A stretch of DNA of 64,000 nt from Toxonevra muliebris (Eukaryota; Arthropoda; Insecta; Diptera; Pallopteridae), in contig OY829326.1 in NCBI GenBank assembly GCA_963691655.1, positions 142,370,998 to 142,434,997 on the forward strand, read 5' to 3'. The notes below the pieces were generated by a model, which was not told the DNA's origin, made no database searches, and saw only the letters and a list, made by a program, of their open reading frames with translations. Positions 45,965 through 57,854 of this stretch are shown one piece after another. Position numbers and translations under genes: made by a program. The number at the start of each line of letters is the position of its first letter. Within the stretch, counting starts at the first letter, position 1.

Positions 45965-46712
45965 ATTTATAGAACAATTTGTATTTCAAAACTAGAAATA
46001 ATTGGGGCTCTGTGTGTAAATGAGCCTATGCAAAAAGATACAGTTCCTGACATCCAGATATCCGAAGAGATCCGAAGACCAAGAATTTTCTTACTATAAA
46101 CCGAGATATGTTTGAACTTTTTTACGCCATATATGTAACGAGCAGCATTGTTAAATGCAGCGAGCAGTTTGTATGAAAACCTTGAGTCAAGTTTACTATA
46201 AACAACTTCCGAGTAGGTAATTATAGGCACTAGTAGTTGCAACACTAGTTTACGTTTAGTTTCACGCGGTACAAATGCAGCAGCCATCCTAAGATTTAGC
46301 AGGACCACGTACGCTTTACTCACCACAGAGTTAATTGGATCATTACACGAAAGATATGAATTAATAATAAATCCAAGGCTCCTGACCTTATTAACGAACT
46401 TCAGCTCGGTTCCATTGAGAACAATGGGGGGAATATCGGTGTGTAAGTAAGATGCTTGCAAGATAGGCAGAACAAATGATTTAATAGGAAACAACAACAA
46501 CAATTTGAGCATGTTATGTTGCACATAAATCCTCAACAAGACCAATAGGTCTAGATAAGTATATCTGGAGGTCATCAGCATAAGCATGCATGGAGACATG
46601 ACTACAAACAGCAAAAATATCATTTAAAAACATAGTAAAACGAAGTGGACCAAGAACAGAGCAGTGAGGCGCACCTCTATTTACTGTCTTGTACATCGAG
46701 TAAGCTTGTTAC
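45965..46712 (-). pseudogene. Jockey-type LINE reverse transcriptase remnant
   Basis: On the minus strand, GAPHCSVLGPLRFTMFLNDI and HAYADDLQIYLS carry the RT motif and the catalytic YADD. A frameshift near 46520 moves to another frame with LNGTELKFVNKVRSLGFIIN and the thumb (LQLLVPIITYSEVVYSKLDS). A Gln-to-Cys change (PQGSVLG to PHCSVLG), the frameshift and the missing 5' half make it dead. It meets an R1-like LINE on the other strand at about 46.7 kb. Confidence 0.75.
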
Positions 46713-46779
46713 GGGTTTTTTTTTTGAAGTGAAACTTCTTTTCTCTTGTCCTAGAGTAAAACCAACCGGGTGTGACGTC

Positions 46780-47586
46780 AGCGCGTAAGTTTGCAATGCA
46801 GGTTGACCTCGCTGAGGGTATGCTGTGCGTTCCGGACCGTTTCAGCTGAAGCCGCCGGCGTAATAGCGGGCCGATGGCCAATCGATATAGAGGCAAAAAA
46901 GGCCGCAACACTGCGAAACTTGCGAGAGGGAGACCGGGAACCCGCTATAACCGAATACCTAAGAGAGTGGCAGCACAGATGGGATGTCAGCACAAAAGGG
47001 AGGTGGACTCATACTCTAATACCGAGTGTAGCAGCGTGGATAGAGAGAAAGCACGGCATTGTGAGCTATCATCTCACGCAATTCTTAAGCGGACATGGAT
47101 GCTTCCGCCAATACCTGTGTAAATACAAGCATGTGGAGGACCCATATTGTTTATTTTGCAACAACAAATTTGAGAACGCGGAACACATACTTATGGAATG
47201 TGTGAGATTCGAGTACGCTAGGCATGAACTAGAACAAAACATGGCACAACCAATGTCGCCGTGTGGTCTTATACGGTACATGCTAACATCTGAAGAAGCA
47301 TGGAATGTAGCGAATGCCATTCTGATAAAAATGATGCAACGAGTGAGACGCAATGAGCAAGCTGCAAGAGTCAGAATGGACTCAACAACGGTGAGCAGTT
47401 GAAAAACAAAATCCTGCCTTGCGAAGGAATGCCTCAATTGGCGGTGCCGCAAGAGGACAAATCAGGACAGAGAAAGTCAGGAGGGGTTTTAGTACTGGAG
47501 TGTGAATCGTGCATGCTGTACAGCACGGGGCTGCCAGTATCTATGAAGATTTCCCCTACCATTGTCGCATACAAAAAAAAAAAAAA
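46780..47586 (+). mobile_element. 5'-truncated R1-like LINE
   Basis: The 5' end is lost near 46780 and the 3' end is an A run (47573-47586) preceded by TATCTATGAAGATTTCC, which is shared with the R1-like LINE at 7931-9234. No TTAGG flanks this copy. Confidence 0.7.
46791..47402 (+). CDS. R1-like ORF2 C-terminal fragment
   Basis: 203 open codons hold the end of the RT thumb (CAFRTVSAEAAGVIAGRWPI), WIERKHGIVSYHLTQFLSGHG and the Cys/His motif CLFCNNKFENAEHILMEC. It aligns by eye with the product at 7932-9002 (WMERKHGEVDYFVTQMLSGHG). Endonuclease and RT catalytic parts are gone. The start given is the open frame (a TTG codon), not a true initiation site. Confidence 0.72.
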   Translation: MQCRLTSLRVCCAFRTVSAEAAGVIAGRWPIDIEAKKAATLRNLREGDREPAITEYLREWQHRWDVSTKGRWTHTLIPSVAAWIERKHGIVSYHLTQFLSGHGCFRQYLCKYKHVEDPYCLFCNNKFENAEHILMECVRFEYARHELEQNMAQPMSPCGLIRYMLTSEEAWNVANAILIKMMQRVRRNEQAARVRMDSTTVSS

Positions 47587-47793
47587 GCCTATGGCAGAAA
47601 GAACAATGTGTAGCGTCGCCATCTTAAAGTTTATGACAGTTATACGTTTCACACACAGATGGCGCAAATGTCCAAGGAGTTACATGAAGATGTCGCACAC
47701 AAAAAAGAGTTCGCTACAATTGTCATCGACATTACCTGTACAAAGTTGCAATTTTTGTTTTAGCATTAAAACCAAAAAAAAAAAAAAAAAATT

Positions 47794-47993
47794 AGTTGTG
47801 TATTAACGAACACAAGGCAGAAGTGAAATTACTTGTGAACTAAACGAAACACAAGCTAATGAAATTAAAAAACACAAGCCAATGAAGTAAAAAATTTAGC
47901 GATTGAAAAATTTCATTTGCTTGTTATTTGCTTATGTTTCGTTCAGTTCACAAGAAGTTTCACTTCAGCCTTGTGTTCGTTAATACACAATTT
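47794..47993. mobile_element. Foldback element with about 80-bp arms
   Basis: The left arm 47794-47866 (AGTTGTGTATTAACGAACAC ... ) pairs with the right arm 47911-47993 (... GTGTTCGTTAATACACAATT), with imperfect matching through GAAACACAAGC. CACACACAGATGGCGC occurs near 47653 and 48137 on either side, which hints that the foldback lies in a longer duplicated segment. Confidence 0.75.
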
Positions 47994-47994
47994 A

Positions 47995-50900
47995 GTTTTT
48001 TTATTTGGAAGTTCGTCTGGCTACAGAGTTAAAAGTTTAAAATTCAATAAAAATAGAAAACATTATCTAGTCTCTGTAAATTTAGACATATTCAAAAGGT
48101 AATAAAATAAGAAATATTTTGTGATACTATTCAGAAGTTTTCCACACACAGATGGCGCGGCAGAAGAGGTTAAATTTATAAGAGTAAAAGGGGAGATAAT
48201 GATGGAAAATGGGAGGCGAGCATGTTTTTTCTTATAAAAAAATTAATTTTAAAATTAAATGGATATCTATTATGACGACGAAATTCTTCTATGTTATTGA
48301 TACTGCTATGGAGATACCCAATTTTTATAAAACCTGTATTTGTTCTCTTTAAAATTACTTTACCTAGGGTTTTAAATACTTATTTTTACTTGCTCATTAA
48401 AATTGCTATGTAAAATCAAAAAATTTTACGTTTACTTCAAACATTTTTTTTTGTTTTCACACGAAATGCTTATAACATTTCAATGCACCTGCTTTTGATG
48501 TTCAAAAAAAAAAAAAAAAACCTACTTGTAAGAAATCATACCATGCTGACACATTGATTATGAAGGAGGGAAAGGGAAGTATTCTTACAGTCTACCAGAT
48601 TTAATACCTAGAAAATTTCACTTCTAAACGCTTAAGTTCAAATATTTTGTACTTGTCCATTCAGGCAATTAATTGAAAATTAAAAAGATTTTATTCTTTT
48701 TCAGTCAGGGATATTTTTTAGAGGATAAAATTCCATTTAGAATTTTTAAAAGAAATCCACTGCGTTTTTATGCCAGACATTTTTGCGCAATACTTTATTA
48801 GCGTATTTTGTAAACTGCATACGATGCGAAAAACAGTGAAAATATGTAAAAGAAAAAAAAAAAATGGCATGAAATTTTCCACATAGCCATGAATTAGTAA
48901 TTTTGATGCAGTCATGCATTTGCATACCCCAGTCAGAGTGCAGCGCTGCGCTGCCAGTGTTGCCCCCACTACAAGTTTTATACTCAGCATAAAATTACCA
49001 ACACACATACATATGCACATAAATGTGAATAGAAAAACAGAAGAAAAAAATGAAGGCGTATAAAATTTTTCATGCGCTTTTGAGCAAATTAGATTTCCTA
49101 ATTAAATTTTCTAACAAAATGCACATAAATTTCTCATATAGAAGTCATATTTTGTTGTTGTCGTTGTTGTTGCTAATGCTGAGTGGCAATGTTAAGCAAA
49201 TGGCAGAGTTGCCATTTTGACAGTCACACTACTGCATACACACTCATACATATACTTTTGTTTATACAATGATGATGCTGATGATGATGACGTTGTTGGT
49301 GATGCCGATGACGACGTTAGCGCCAGAATCTCTTCAACTTAAGCTCAATGTTCATACTAACTACTACTCATATAAAACTGCTGCTAATATTGCATGCTTA
49401 GACTAAAAATTCTATCACGTTATTCTGTCACACTCATGCATAATACTTTGAATGTATTTATATGTATGTGTGTGTGTGTGTGTGTTTGTATGTTTCATAT
49501 ATGCTTCAAGTAATTAACCAGGGGAAAATTTTAATTGCTAATATGTTCTGATGTCCTGAATGTTGCCTCCTCTATCTCCTCTACTTGCGCCTCTCTCCTT
49601 CAACTGCTGACTGCTGCTCTCCTTTTTCATTATTGCTCACTTGTGTGTTCGACAGCACTCTTTGGTGGGTAACTTTATTCATGTTACTGGCGATGATGTT
49701 GGTGGTGATAATAATGCTGCTAGTATGTACATATGGATGTAGATATGTTATACTACGCGCAGCATTATTTTTAGTACCTACTACTTACTACTGTTTTTTT
49801 TCTTTCTCAATGAAAAATTGCAGCAGTAAAATTTTTATACACACAAATATAAATTTGTGTATGTGTATGCATATGTGACTTGGTTTTTATGCATGTATGC
49901 GTGTAATGAAAATTAACTCGTTTTATTTAAATTGTTAATTAGAGAAATTTTTTCTCAAAGTTTTTTTTCTTTTTTATGTAGATTTTTGTTTTTCATTCAA
50001 TCTATGAGCTTATGAAATTCTTTTTTTAATGTGCATGAATTTTTAATTAAAATTGCAACAAAAACTTGTATTGAATAGTGAAAGAAACATGTCGTTTTCA
50101 CTTGAAAATGCTCCCCCTTTTACGATAAATTAAATTAAATTTGGGTGAAATTCTTTAACTTAATTATATTTCTGTAGTTGTAATAAATAAAAATTACACA
50201 GTCCAATAAATTAAGACTTTTTGGCTGCAACAGAATAGCCACCCTATAATCCTGAAAGGGTATGTTGTATAGCATATTTTTGTAAAATGAACTTATAGTC
50301 CAGCACGTCTCATTTTTTTTTTTACAGTGGGTCAAAGTTTTCATTTTTTTTTCGTAGGGAGCTGAATACTAAGTGCAAAAAGCGTTATAAATTGATGTCT
50401 GAGAAAAATCTTATTTGTGAAGTTTCATGTTAAAATTTTACGAAGGTCATTTCTGTGGAACATATTAACCCTTTAGTTCCTCTTTTTATGGGGCAATTTG
50501 AGCCCGTTTTTTATGAAAACCTGAAAAGTCCTTTCAAAGGAAACATTTAAGAATAAAAATATTCCACAAATATATTTGCCGGAAAATTTCACTAGGGGTC
50601 ACCAAAGACATAAAAGTCACATATGTAACGGTTAACGGTTATTAAAAGAAAATTAAATCGGACCATAAATAAAATGATATATAAATGATAACGATTTCAA
50701 ATAAAATACATTGAATTAAATTTAAATGCAATCGAAAAGTGTAGTATTTGTATGTAAAATTGATTTATGTAAAGTCGCTGGGAGAATAGTTTTCGAAAAC
50801 GCCACAGAAAATCCTGTCGAATCATCAATCGGTATGCGCGAATATTCATCGCGCTGACCTTTTTATTCGTTTTCTCACCTGGAAAAATATATTCCGAAGT

Positions 50901-51655
50901 TTTGTGCTGTATTCGAATTTTTCCACCAGGTAAAATAGTTAAAAAGTCAGATTAAAAAAATCCTAATAGAATCTTCATAATAATTTAAATAGATAGTAAA
51001 ATTTAGCGCTGATAAGAATATCGTTTTGATTTTTGTTTTTTTTTGAGCAGCTTTCCATTTTAATTGGGATAAAACATCAAGAAAAAACTAAATTGCCATT
51101 TTTGGTGCACCCTGAGGATGGCTTTGTGCCTGGCATCCTTCTTTACGGCAGTGTTAGGGTTAGAGTTGAGGGTGGGCGGGACTACACCAAGGCACTTGGA
51201 CTCGAATTTTTCTTAAGTAGGTCTCAATCATTGGGTCGATAGAAGCCAACGATCTCTCCGGCGGCTATAAGCATAAAGCTGGAAATCTGTGCCCGTTGTC
51301 CGAGTGTGTTTTCATTTTGTGAATAAGTTTGTAGCTGGCAAAGTTGCGGTTTTCCAACGCGTTTCTTTCTCGTTGCTTAGTTTGAATATTATTTCTGAGC
51401 ACAAAGCCGTCGAGAATTTTGGCTACAAAATGAAAGAGACCTGAGTCGACGTTAGCTCCGTGGGTTAAACGCACATCAAGAAAACTTCTTAGATTTAATG
51501 TACACGCCCCTAATGATTTCAATTTCTATATCTGCCCAAACGATCCATATCCCTTTATTTCGATCTGAAGATTGCCATGCTGCCTTATTAACTTTTAGAT
51601 GCTGGAATAGAGTGCAAAAACGATAATGTTTGATGTCGCGTCGATTAATTTAAGC
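47995..51655. other. Intron stretch with simple repeats
   Basis: AT-rich, with GATGATG/GACGTTG runs at 49268-49320 and (TG)n at 49466-49486. The section 50760-51600 is less AT-rich and may be part of a repeat, but I recognise nothing in it. Confidence 0.35.
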
Positions 51656-51657
51656 CT

Positions 51658-53098
51658 ATTGAGTTGTTTAAGACTGGAAGCGAAGAGCTCATAAAACGCA
51701 TGCACGAGTTTTTATGCAGAATACGGTCGGATGAAAGCATCCCCAGTGATTGGAATTTCAGCGTGCTCTGCCCAATCTACAATAAAGGTGATTCCACTAT
51801 CTGTGCCAACTACCGTGGAATAAGCCTTCTTAACATCGCCTCCTATAAGGTTCTATCTATCGTACTGTGTGAAAGACTGAAGCCGATCGTTAACAAACTG
51901 ATTGGACCCTATCAGTCTGGCTTCAAGCCTGGTAAATCTACCATCGATCAGATATTCACACTACGCCAGATCATGGAAAGACCCGAGAAAAACAAATCGA
52001 CACTCACAATCAATTCGTCGATTTGTGTGAAATACTGAAGCCGATCGTTAACAAACTGATTGGACCCTATCAGTCTGGCTTCACGCCTGGTAAATCTACC
52101 ATCGACCAGATATTCACACTACGCCAGATCATGGAAAAGACCCGAGAAAAACAAATCGACACACACAATCAATTCGTCGATTATAAAGCCGCCTTCGACA
52201 GTGAAAATTGGGACTGACCTCTCCGCGCCATTTGATACCAAACGAGGTTTCAGATAAGGTGATTCTCTATCTCTGCAGAAAATAATTCGAGCTACCAACA
52301 TCGACATCTCTGGCATTATTTTTTACAAGAGTGTCATGCTGCTGGCATACGCTGATGATATCCACATTATTGGCACCAAAGCGCGAGCAGTCAGTGCAGC
52401 ATTCTCCAACTTAGAAAGGGAGTTTCATCGGGTGGGTCTAGTGGTGAACGAAGACAAAACGAAATACTTTGTGTCAACAAACAAAGAGTCACGGCGTCTT
52501 GGACAAAATGTCACTGTTGAAAATTATAAATTCAAAGTCGTTCGTTTATCTTGGATATAGCATCAAAACCAATAATAATGCCAGCCTTGAGATCAAGCGA
52601 AGAGTAACTCTTGCCAATAGGTGTTACTACGGGCCCAGTAGACAATTGAGAAGCAGAGCCCTCTCTCGACGTACGAAAATAACGCTCTTCAAGTTCCTCA
52701 TCCTTCCCGTCCTAATGTATGGCGCTGAGACGTGGTCATTGACCACCAACGATGAAAGGCTGTTGGGAGCGTTCGAGAGGAAGATACTCCGCATGATCTA
52801 TAGTCCAGTGTACGTGGACGACGTGTATCGTATAAGATGGGACCATGAGCTGTACGAGCTGTACCCCGACATTGATGTAGTCAAGTGCATAAAATTCCTG
52901 ATGCTTCACTGGAAGGTTAGAAGGGTGTTTTATTCGAGCCACGGAGGTGGAACGCGTTGGAAAGACCAGGTACAGGGGGACCTGACTACACTTGGTCTTA
53001 CTAACTGGCGCCGGTGCGCGCATTGCAGAAGCGACTGGCGAGGATTTATAGAGGTGGCCCAGACCGATCATGGGTTGTAGAGCCAACTATGTAAGTAA
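51658..53098 (+). pseudogene. RTE-like LINE remnant with internal 158-bp duplication
   Basis: The RT fingers read LFKTGSEELIKRMHEFL, then IYNKGDSTICANYRGISLL. A segment (LKPIVNKLIGPYQSGF to the linker) is present twice, 51866-52023 and 52024-52181, at a 158-bp period that shifts the frame. After QFVDYKAAFDS and a deletion comes LLAYADDIHIIG with the catalytic YADD. Then FVYLGYSIKTNNNASLEIKR, LPVLMYGAETWSLTTNDERL and FERKILRMIYSPV lead to the C-terminus, and the 3' end has a short GTAAGTAAGTAG run. The order and the C-terminal motifs are RTE-like. It is inactive. Confidence 0.78.
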
Positions 53099-53099
53099 G

Positions 53100-54590
53100 T
53101 AGGTATTATCGAGGATGCCGGTTTGCAGGTAGTATTTCGAGACCGTGAGCCAATAAATCCCACTTTTGGAACAATTTACAAATCATTTTACGGTCGAAGT
53201 TCATAGACGTCACTGAGGAACTTACAGAAAAGATCTTTGGCTACAGTGTCCTAAATCGAGGCGTGTGCATTAGAGGTGCCTACAATTGTATGGAACAAAT
53301 TTAAGTTCCCTTGATTTTCGACATCCAGGCATAAGAGACAAAAAACTCTTAATCTCTTACAATTGTATGTGTAGTAGATTCGAAAAGAAAAAAAGTCCAA
53401 ATCCAGGCTCAAAATTTGACATTTGGTGTACTTAGGAGCGAGGAAAAATTTTTTTTTGCCCGCCCTTCGAAAATTAAAGAAACTTAAATTTTTGGGCCCC
53501 TCTAATTCCTTTTTATTTTTGACGCCAACAACTTGTTGACAAGAATAGATGAACAGAAAGAATTTTTTATAATTTTTTTTTTTTTTTTAATTTAAATATT
53601 TATTTAACACAAGTGCAGAGATTTCGGTTGAAAAACAATACTTATTTAGTAACATACAACACAGATTTACCAAACTGACTATCTAAATCAAATTTCTAAA
53701 CCTCAACCTCTACTTGAAACTTCAATTTCTCAATTTGACAAACCACTTTCAACACAAACTAATTTTAATCTTTTTTGTTTATTCATTTTTCATTGCAATA
53801 ACAAATCGACACGTTTTCCATGGGAATGTAATTTAATACGCAAAAAACATGCATTTTTGTTGTACACAAGTTAATGAAAAAGCAACTAAAGAAAAAAAAA
53901 AAAAAAACTATTTAATAGTTTTTATATGAAAATATTTCTCTCAATCTGTACAATTTCCCGGTTGAAGCGCAACACTTCTGCTTAATTTTTCATATCAAAT
54001 TTCAATGCGATCATCAACGTTCATATGTACTTAGCTCCTCAGTGACTGTAGCATTTAGCGTGATCAAACGTTTACTTATTTGTATGTATGCAGTTGATTT
54101 GCGTTTTCCGGGTACTATGGATTCGCGTGTGTGTGTGTGTGTGCGCACTCACACACATGCTATCATACATACGTCTGCATATTTGCAACAAGTCGGCAAT
54201 ATTCTCTTTTTTTCTTGATTTTTTTGTCTTTATTTAACGATTTTATTGAAGAGTGTTGCATCTTTAAATGCAACACTTATAATATTGCCGCTATATATAT
54301 TTTTAGATTGTTGACATGTTGTTCATAAATGTTGTTGATCGTTTGCATATGTAAAGTGGGTATTAGTTGTCAATGTGACTGCATCAACAATTTTAATTTG
54401 AATGTATGATGGTTTTACATGCTGACAGTTTTTCGTAGAAGTGGGGAAGATTTTCAAGATTTTTTATTTTTAAAATTTTTGACATTTTTGGAATTTTTAA
54501 TCTAAAAATGCTACTTACAGAAATAACAAATCAAATATGTTTAGTAATTAAAAATTAAAGAATAGCAGATTGAATTATTATGGATATATA
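53100..54590. other. Intron stretch with nothing recognised
   Basis: AT-rich, with a T run near 53565-53588, an A run near 53890, and (GT)n at 54127-54144. No gene seen. Confidence 0.35.
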
Positions 54591-54596
54591 AGTATA

Positions 54597-55887
54597 CAGG
54601 GTGACAATTGTAAAGTGACGCAAGTTTAATACTCTGCAGCTAGCTTTGCCATTTATCGTTACTTTAATTTAAAAAGCAAATTCATTCATCATTGGCTTTG
54701 CTTTTAATTTCATTTGAATTTTTGTTATTACATTTTGAAATTTCCATAAAAATGGACAAGGAAAATATTCGTCGTGAAATTATGAAATTTCATTTGGCAA
54801 ATTATTGTAGCCGTCAAATTGCAAAGGCTTTAAATTTGTCAAGTCGTACGGCAGACCGAGCTATTATTCGATATAATGAAACTGGGGGTTTTGGGGATAG
54901 AGACCGGGGACAATTTTCAACAGTTGCCACTACTGGTTTAACAGAAAAAATTCGTAAACGAATCAAGCGAAATCCAAGGCGCTCAATGAGAAAAATCGCT
55001 AAGGAAGTGGGAGTAAACCGTGAAACAGTGCGAATCATTGCAAAATCAAAGCTTAATCTTAAGCCGTACAAGCTCCGAAAAGCTCAAGATCTGACACAAA
55101 AAAAGAAAGATTTGCGACTGCAAAGATGCAAGGCGTTGCTACGCTCCTCCGTGTTAAAAAATGTTGAAAATATCTTGTTTACAGATGAAAAAATTTTCAC
55201 GGTTGAACAACATTTCAATGCGCAAAATGACCGAATGTGGCTAACATCATCATCGCAACAAAATTGGACTGTTGGCCGAGTTCAAAAGCCAGCTTCCGTT
55301 ATGGTATGGGCTGGAGTTTCCGCTAATGCCAAAACTCCTCTAATATTCGTTGAAGAGGGTGTTAAAATTGACCAGGTTGTTTATCGGAGCATTTTAAATG
55401 AACATGCTCTTCCCTGGGCCCAAGATACATTTGGAAATGAAAACTGGACTTTCCAGCAAGATTCTGCACCTTCCCACATGGCAAAATTAACACAAACATG
55501 GATAAAAGACAATTTTTCTGGATTCATAACATCTCAAGAATTGCCACCATACTCCCCAGACTTGAATCCAATGGACTACTCTATTTGGAGTATTTTAGAG
55601 AGTAAGGCTTGTGCATCTCAACACCACAGTCTGGAGTCGCTGACAAATTCATTAGAGAAAGCCTGGACTGAAATTGATCAGGAAGTCCTGCGGCGAACAG
55701 TCCTACGATTTCCGAAACGATTGAAGGCATGTGTGCAGGCTAAAGGAGGTGGTTATATTGAATGAGGTGGGGTTCAAATGAATGCTTACATATTCAGCAA
55801 TGTTAACACTTAATTGTACTTAATGGAAGTACGTCCTTTTGAAAATAACTGCTGAAATGTGTGCGTCACTTTACGATTGTCACCCTG
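54597..55887 (+). mobile_element. Complete maT (DD37D) transposon
   Basis: 1291 bp with near-perfect TIRs of at least 26 bp (CAGGGTGACAATTGTAAAGT at left; the right end read in reverse has one mismatch, CAGGGTGACAATCGTAAAGT) and TA at both ends (54595-54596 and 55888-55889). It encloses one uninterrupted transposase. Ends, spacing and ORF are all intact, so the copy looks recent. Confidence 0.92.
54752..55765 (+). CDS. maT transposase (DD37D), intact
   Basis: 337 residues from the ATG at 54752 (MDKENIRREIMKF). The frame is open for 20 codons upstream, but that part is hydrophobic and unlike a transposase start. Two helix-turn-helix segments are visible (RQIAKALNLSSRTADRAI and MRKIAKEVGVNRETVRII). 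The catalytic core has FTDEKIF (first Asp), FQQDSAPSHM (second Asp) and SPDLNPMDYSIW (third Asp). Counting gives 37 residues between the second and third Asp, the DD37D signature of maT elements in the Tc1/mariner superfamily. It would cut and paste the element at TA sites. No stop or shift is seen. Activity is unproven. Confidence 0.92.
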   Translation: MDKENIRREIMKFHLANYCSRQIAKALNLSSRTADRAIIRYNETGGFGDRDRGQFSTVATTGLTEKIRKRIKRNPRRSMRKIAKEVGVNRETVRIIAKSKLNLKPYKLRKAQDLTQKKKDLRLQRCKALLRSSVLKNVENILFTDEKIFTVEQHFNAQNDRMWLTSSSQQNWTVGRVQKPASVMVWAGVSANAKTPLIFVEEGVKIDQVVYRSILNEHALPWAQDTFGNENWTFQQDSAPSHMAKLTQTWIKDNFSGFITSQELPPYSPDLNPMDYSIWSILESKACASQHHSLESLTNSLEKAWTEIDQEVLRRTVLRFPKRLKACVQAKGGGYIE

Positions 55888-55889
55888 TA

Positions 55890-56227
55890 TACACAAACCT
55901 CTTAGTTTCAGATGACTGAGATCAAAGAGTGATTTCCTATGAATTCGAATCTGGTAGCAGGATCTTTCTACTTGATGGGATCTTGCCAATACCGAAAATT
56001 AGAAAAAACTGATTTAGCCCATATTCAAAGCGGTTCTTCGTATAAAAGTAGTGTTCAACAAATTTTCAAAATTGGATCGATTTTATCTGGGTTGAAGGTT
56101 CATGAACTCATCGAGAGCTTCTGTATCATATTCGACATTGTGCGTTAAAGGGACAATGTCGATTTCCAGCTTAGAACTTTGGAACATCCTAAAAACATGG
56201 CAAACATGAATCTATTCTACAACTATT
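55890..56227. other. Intron stretch with nothing recognised
   Basis: Short AT-rich stretch between two elements; the 69-codon frame at 55939-56148 has no domain. Confidence 0.3.
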
Positions 56228-56438
56228 TTAAGGGGATATTCCAGTTTAAAATTGGAAAAAAATTTACTTTTTACGAAATTGCTTAGAGATTTTATAAGTA
56301 TCACATTGACTACTTTTAATACAAGATGACGGCGGTAGAGGGCATCTCCTAGCCCATTTTTGACGGTAGGATAGAATCCGAGTTTACTAATAAAGATAAA
56401 GATATAGACTAAAAAAAATTTTGTTTTCTAGATACCTA

Positions 56439-57729
56439 AGGAGTGAGATCGAAAAAATCTTAACACACGTTTTACCTAATAATTTTTTTTGGGTGTAAAA
56501 TTTAAAAATTTCTTTGATCTAGTTATCTTTGAAAAATATGTCAGTTGTTATATTTGTTATTATGAGTTTGATCAAAATGAGTGAACAAAAAGAAGTACGT
56601 CTTAAAATAATTAAAAATTTTCAAAATAAATTCAAATTGCTCCTACAAAAAAATGGCGAAAGAATTGAAGGTCTGCCGTCAAACTGTTTCCAATGTTATT
56701 AAACAGTTTCAGGAGAATTTGACCATCGATAGGAAACCTGGTTCGGGAAGAAAACAAGGACCACACAATATTGGAAAAGCCAAGAAAATAGAAAGCATAT
56801 TGAAAAGATCTCCAAACACATCTGGTAGAAAAGCTGCCCGGTTAGCCCAGTGCTCTGACTATTTGGTGCGAAAAGTTAAAGCCAATGCACGTTTGAAAAC
56901 ATACAAAGTCCAAAAAGTTCCAGACAGGAATGCTGCAAAAAATTTAGACTCCAAAAGTAGGGCTCGGAAATTAAAATTGAATTTCATACAAAAATATTCT
57001 TGTTGTATAATAGACGACGAAAAGTATGTACTGGCAGATTTTACGCAGCTTCAGCTTCCGGGTCAAAATTTTTATGTTGCTGATGCTCGAGGAAATGTCG
57101 AAGAACAATTTAGAATCAGAATCCAAAAGTAGACAAAACTTCCTAAAAAATTCCTGGTATGGCAAGCTATATGCAGTTGCGGCAAAAGAGCAAGTCATTT
57201 CTTACAGTGGGCTCTATAAATACCGAAATATAGATCAAAGACTGTTTGAAAAAATGGCTTCTTCCTTTCATAAGAGAGTACAATGTGCCACATATTTTTG
57301 GCCTGATTTGGCATCATATCACTACGGCAAGAAAGCTCTGGGGTGGTACCAAAGTAATAGCATAGTTTTTGTACCAAGAGGGGCCAATCCTCCAAATTGT
57401 CCGGTGCCAAGACCAGTGGAGAGATATTGGGCTCTTGTGAAAATAAACTTAAAGAGTACAAAAAAGGTGCCCCAAAATATCGAAGATTTTAAAAGGAGAT
57501 GGGCAAGCTGTCCCAAAAAGGTGTCTGAAACAACTATCAAATCTCTAATGGAAGGCTTACCAAAAAAGGTCCACGAGTTCATAAATAGTGGTTAGAACTA
57601 TAAAAGTTATATTTTTCTGTAATTTGTAAAATATTATCAATTAAATAAAAAAAAAATAAAAATTGTAAGATCAACCGTTTAAAAATTATTGAATTTTATA
57701 TATGTTAAGATTTTTTCGATCTCACTCCT
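56439..57729 (+). mobile_element. DD37E Tc1/mariner-type transposon, copy B (nested)
   Basis: 1291 bp with the same AGGAGTGAGATCGAAAAAAT ends as copy A at 30154-31447 and TA duplications at 56437-56438 and 57730-57731. It sits inside the TTAA-flanked element, so it arrived later than that insertion. Similarity to copy A is high by eye over the whole length. Its transposase is frameshifted. Confidence 0.88.
56562..57595 (+). pseudogene. DD37E transposase, frameshifted (copy B)
   Basis: Begins MSLIKMSEQKEV at 56562. A shift near 56630 puts the HTH (KELKVCRQTVSNVIKQF) in a second frame, open from 56653 to 57132 with the first catalytic Asp in IIDDEKYVLADF. A further shift near 57110 leads to a third frame with YFWPDLASYHYGKK (second Asp) and RPVERYWALVK (Glu), ending HEFINSG. 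It keeps the GRKAARLAQCSDYLVRKV segment, part of which copy A lost. The two copies carry different lesions, so both descend from a functional source. Confidence 0.82.
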
Positions 57730-57854
57730 TATTTCTCTATAAGCGGAACGGCAAAAAAGTGAAACTTTCCCCTTTTCCTTTTTTTGTTAAAAACACATGT
57801 ATTTAATTGGAATCCAATATGGAGGAAGATTTCTTAAAAATTTATCTGATTAAC

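Noticed and set aside
54692..54751. Hydrophobic 20-residue leader on the maT transposase
   Set aside because: It does not resemble a transposase start; the ATG at 54752 gives the usual length.
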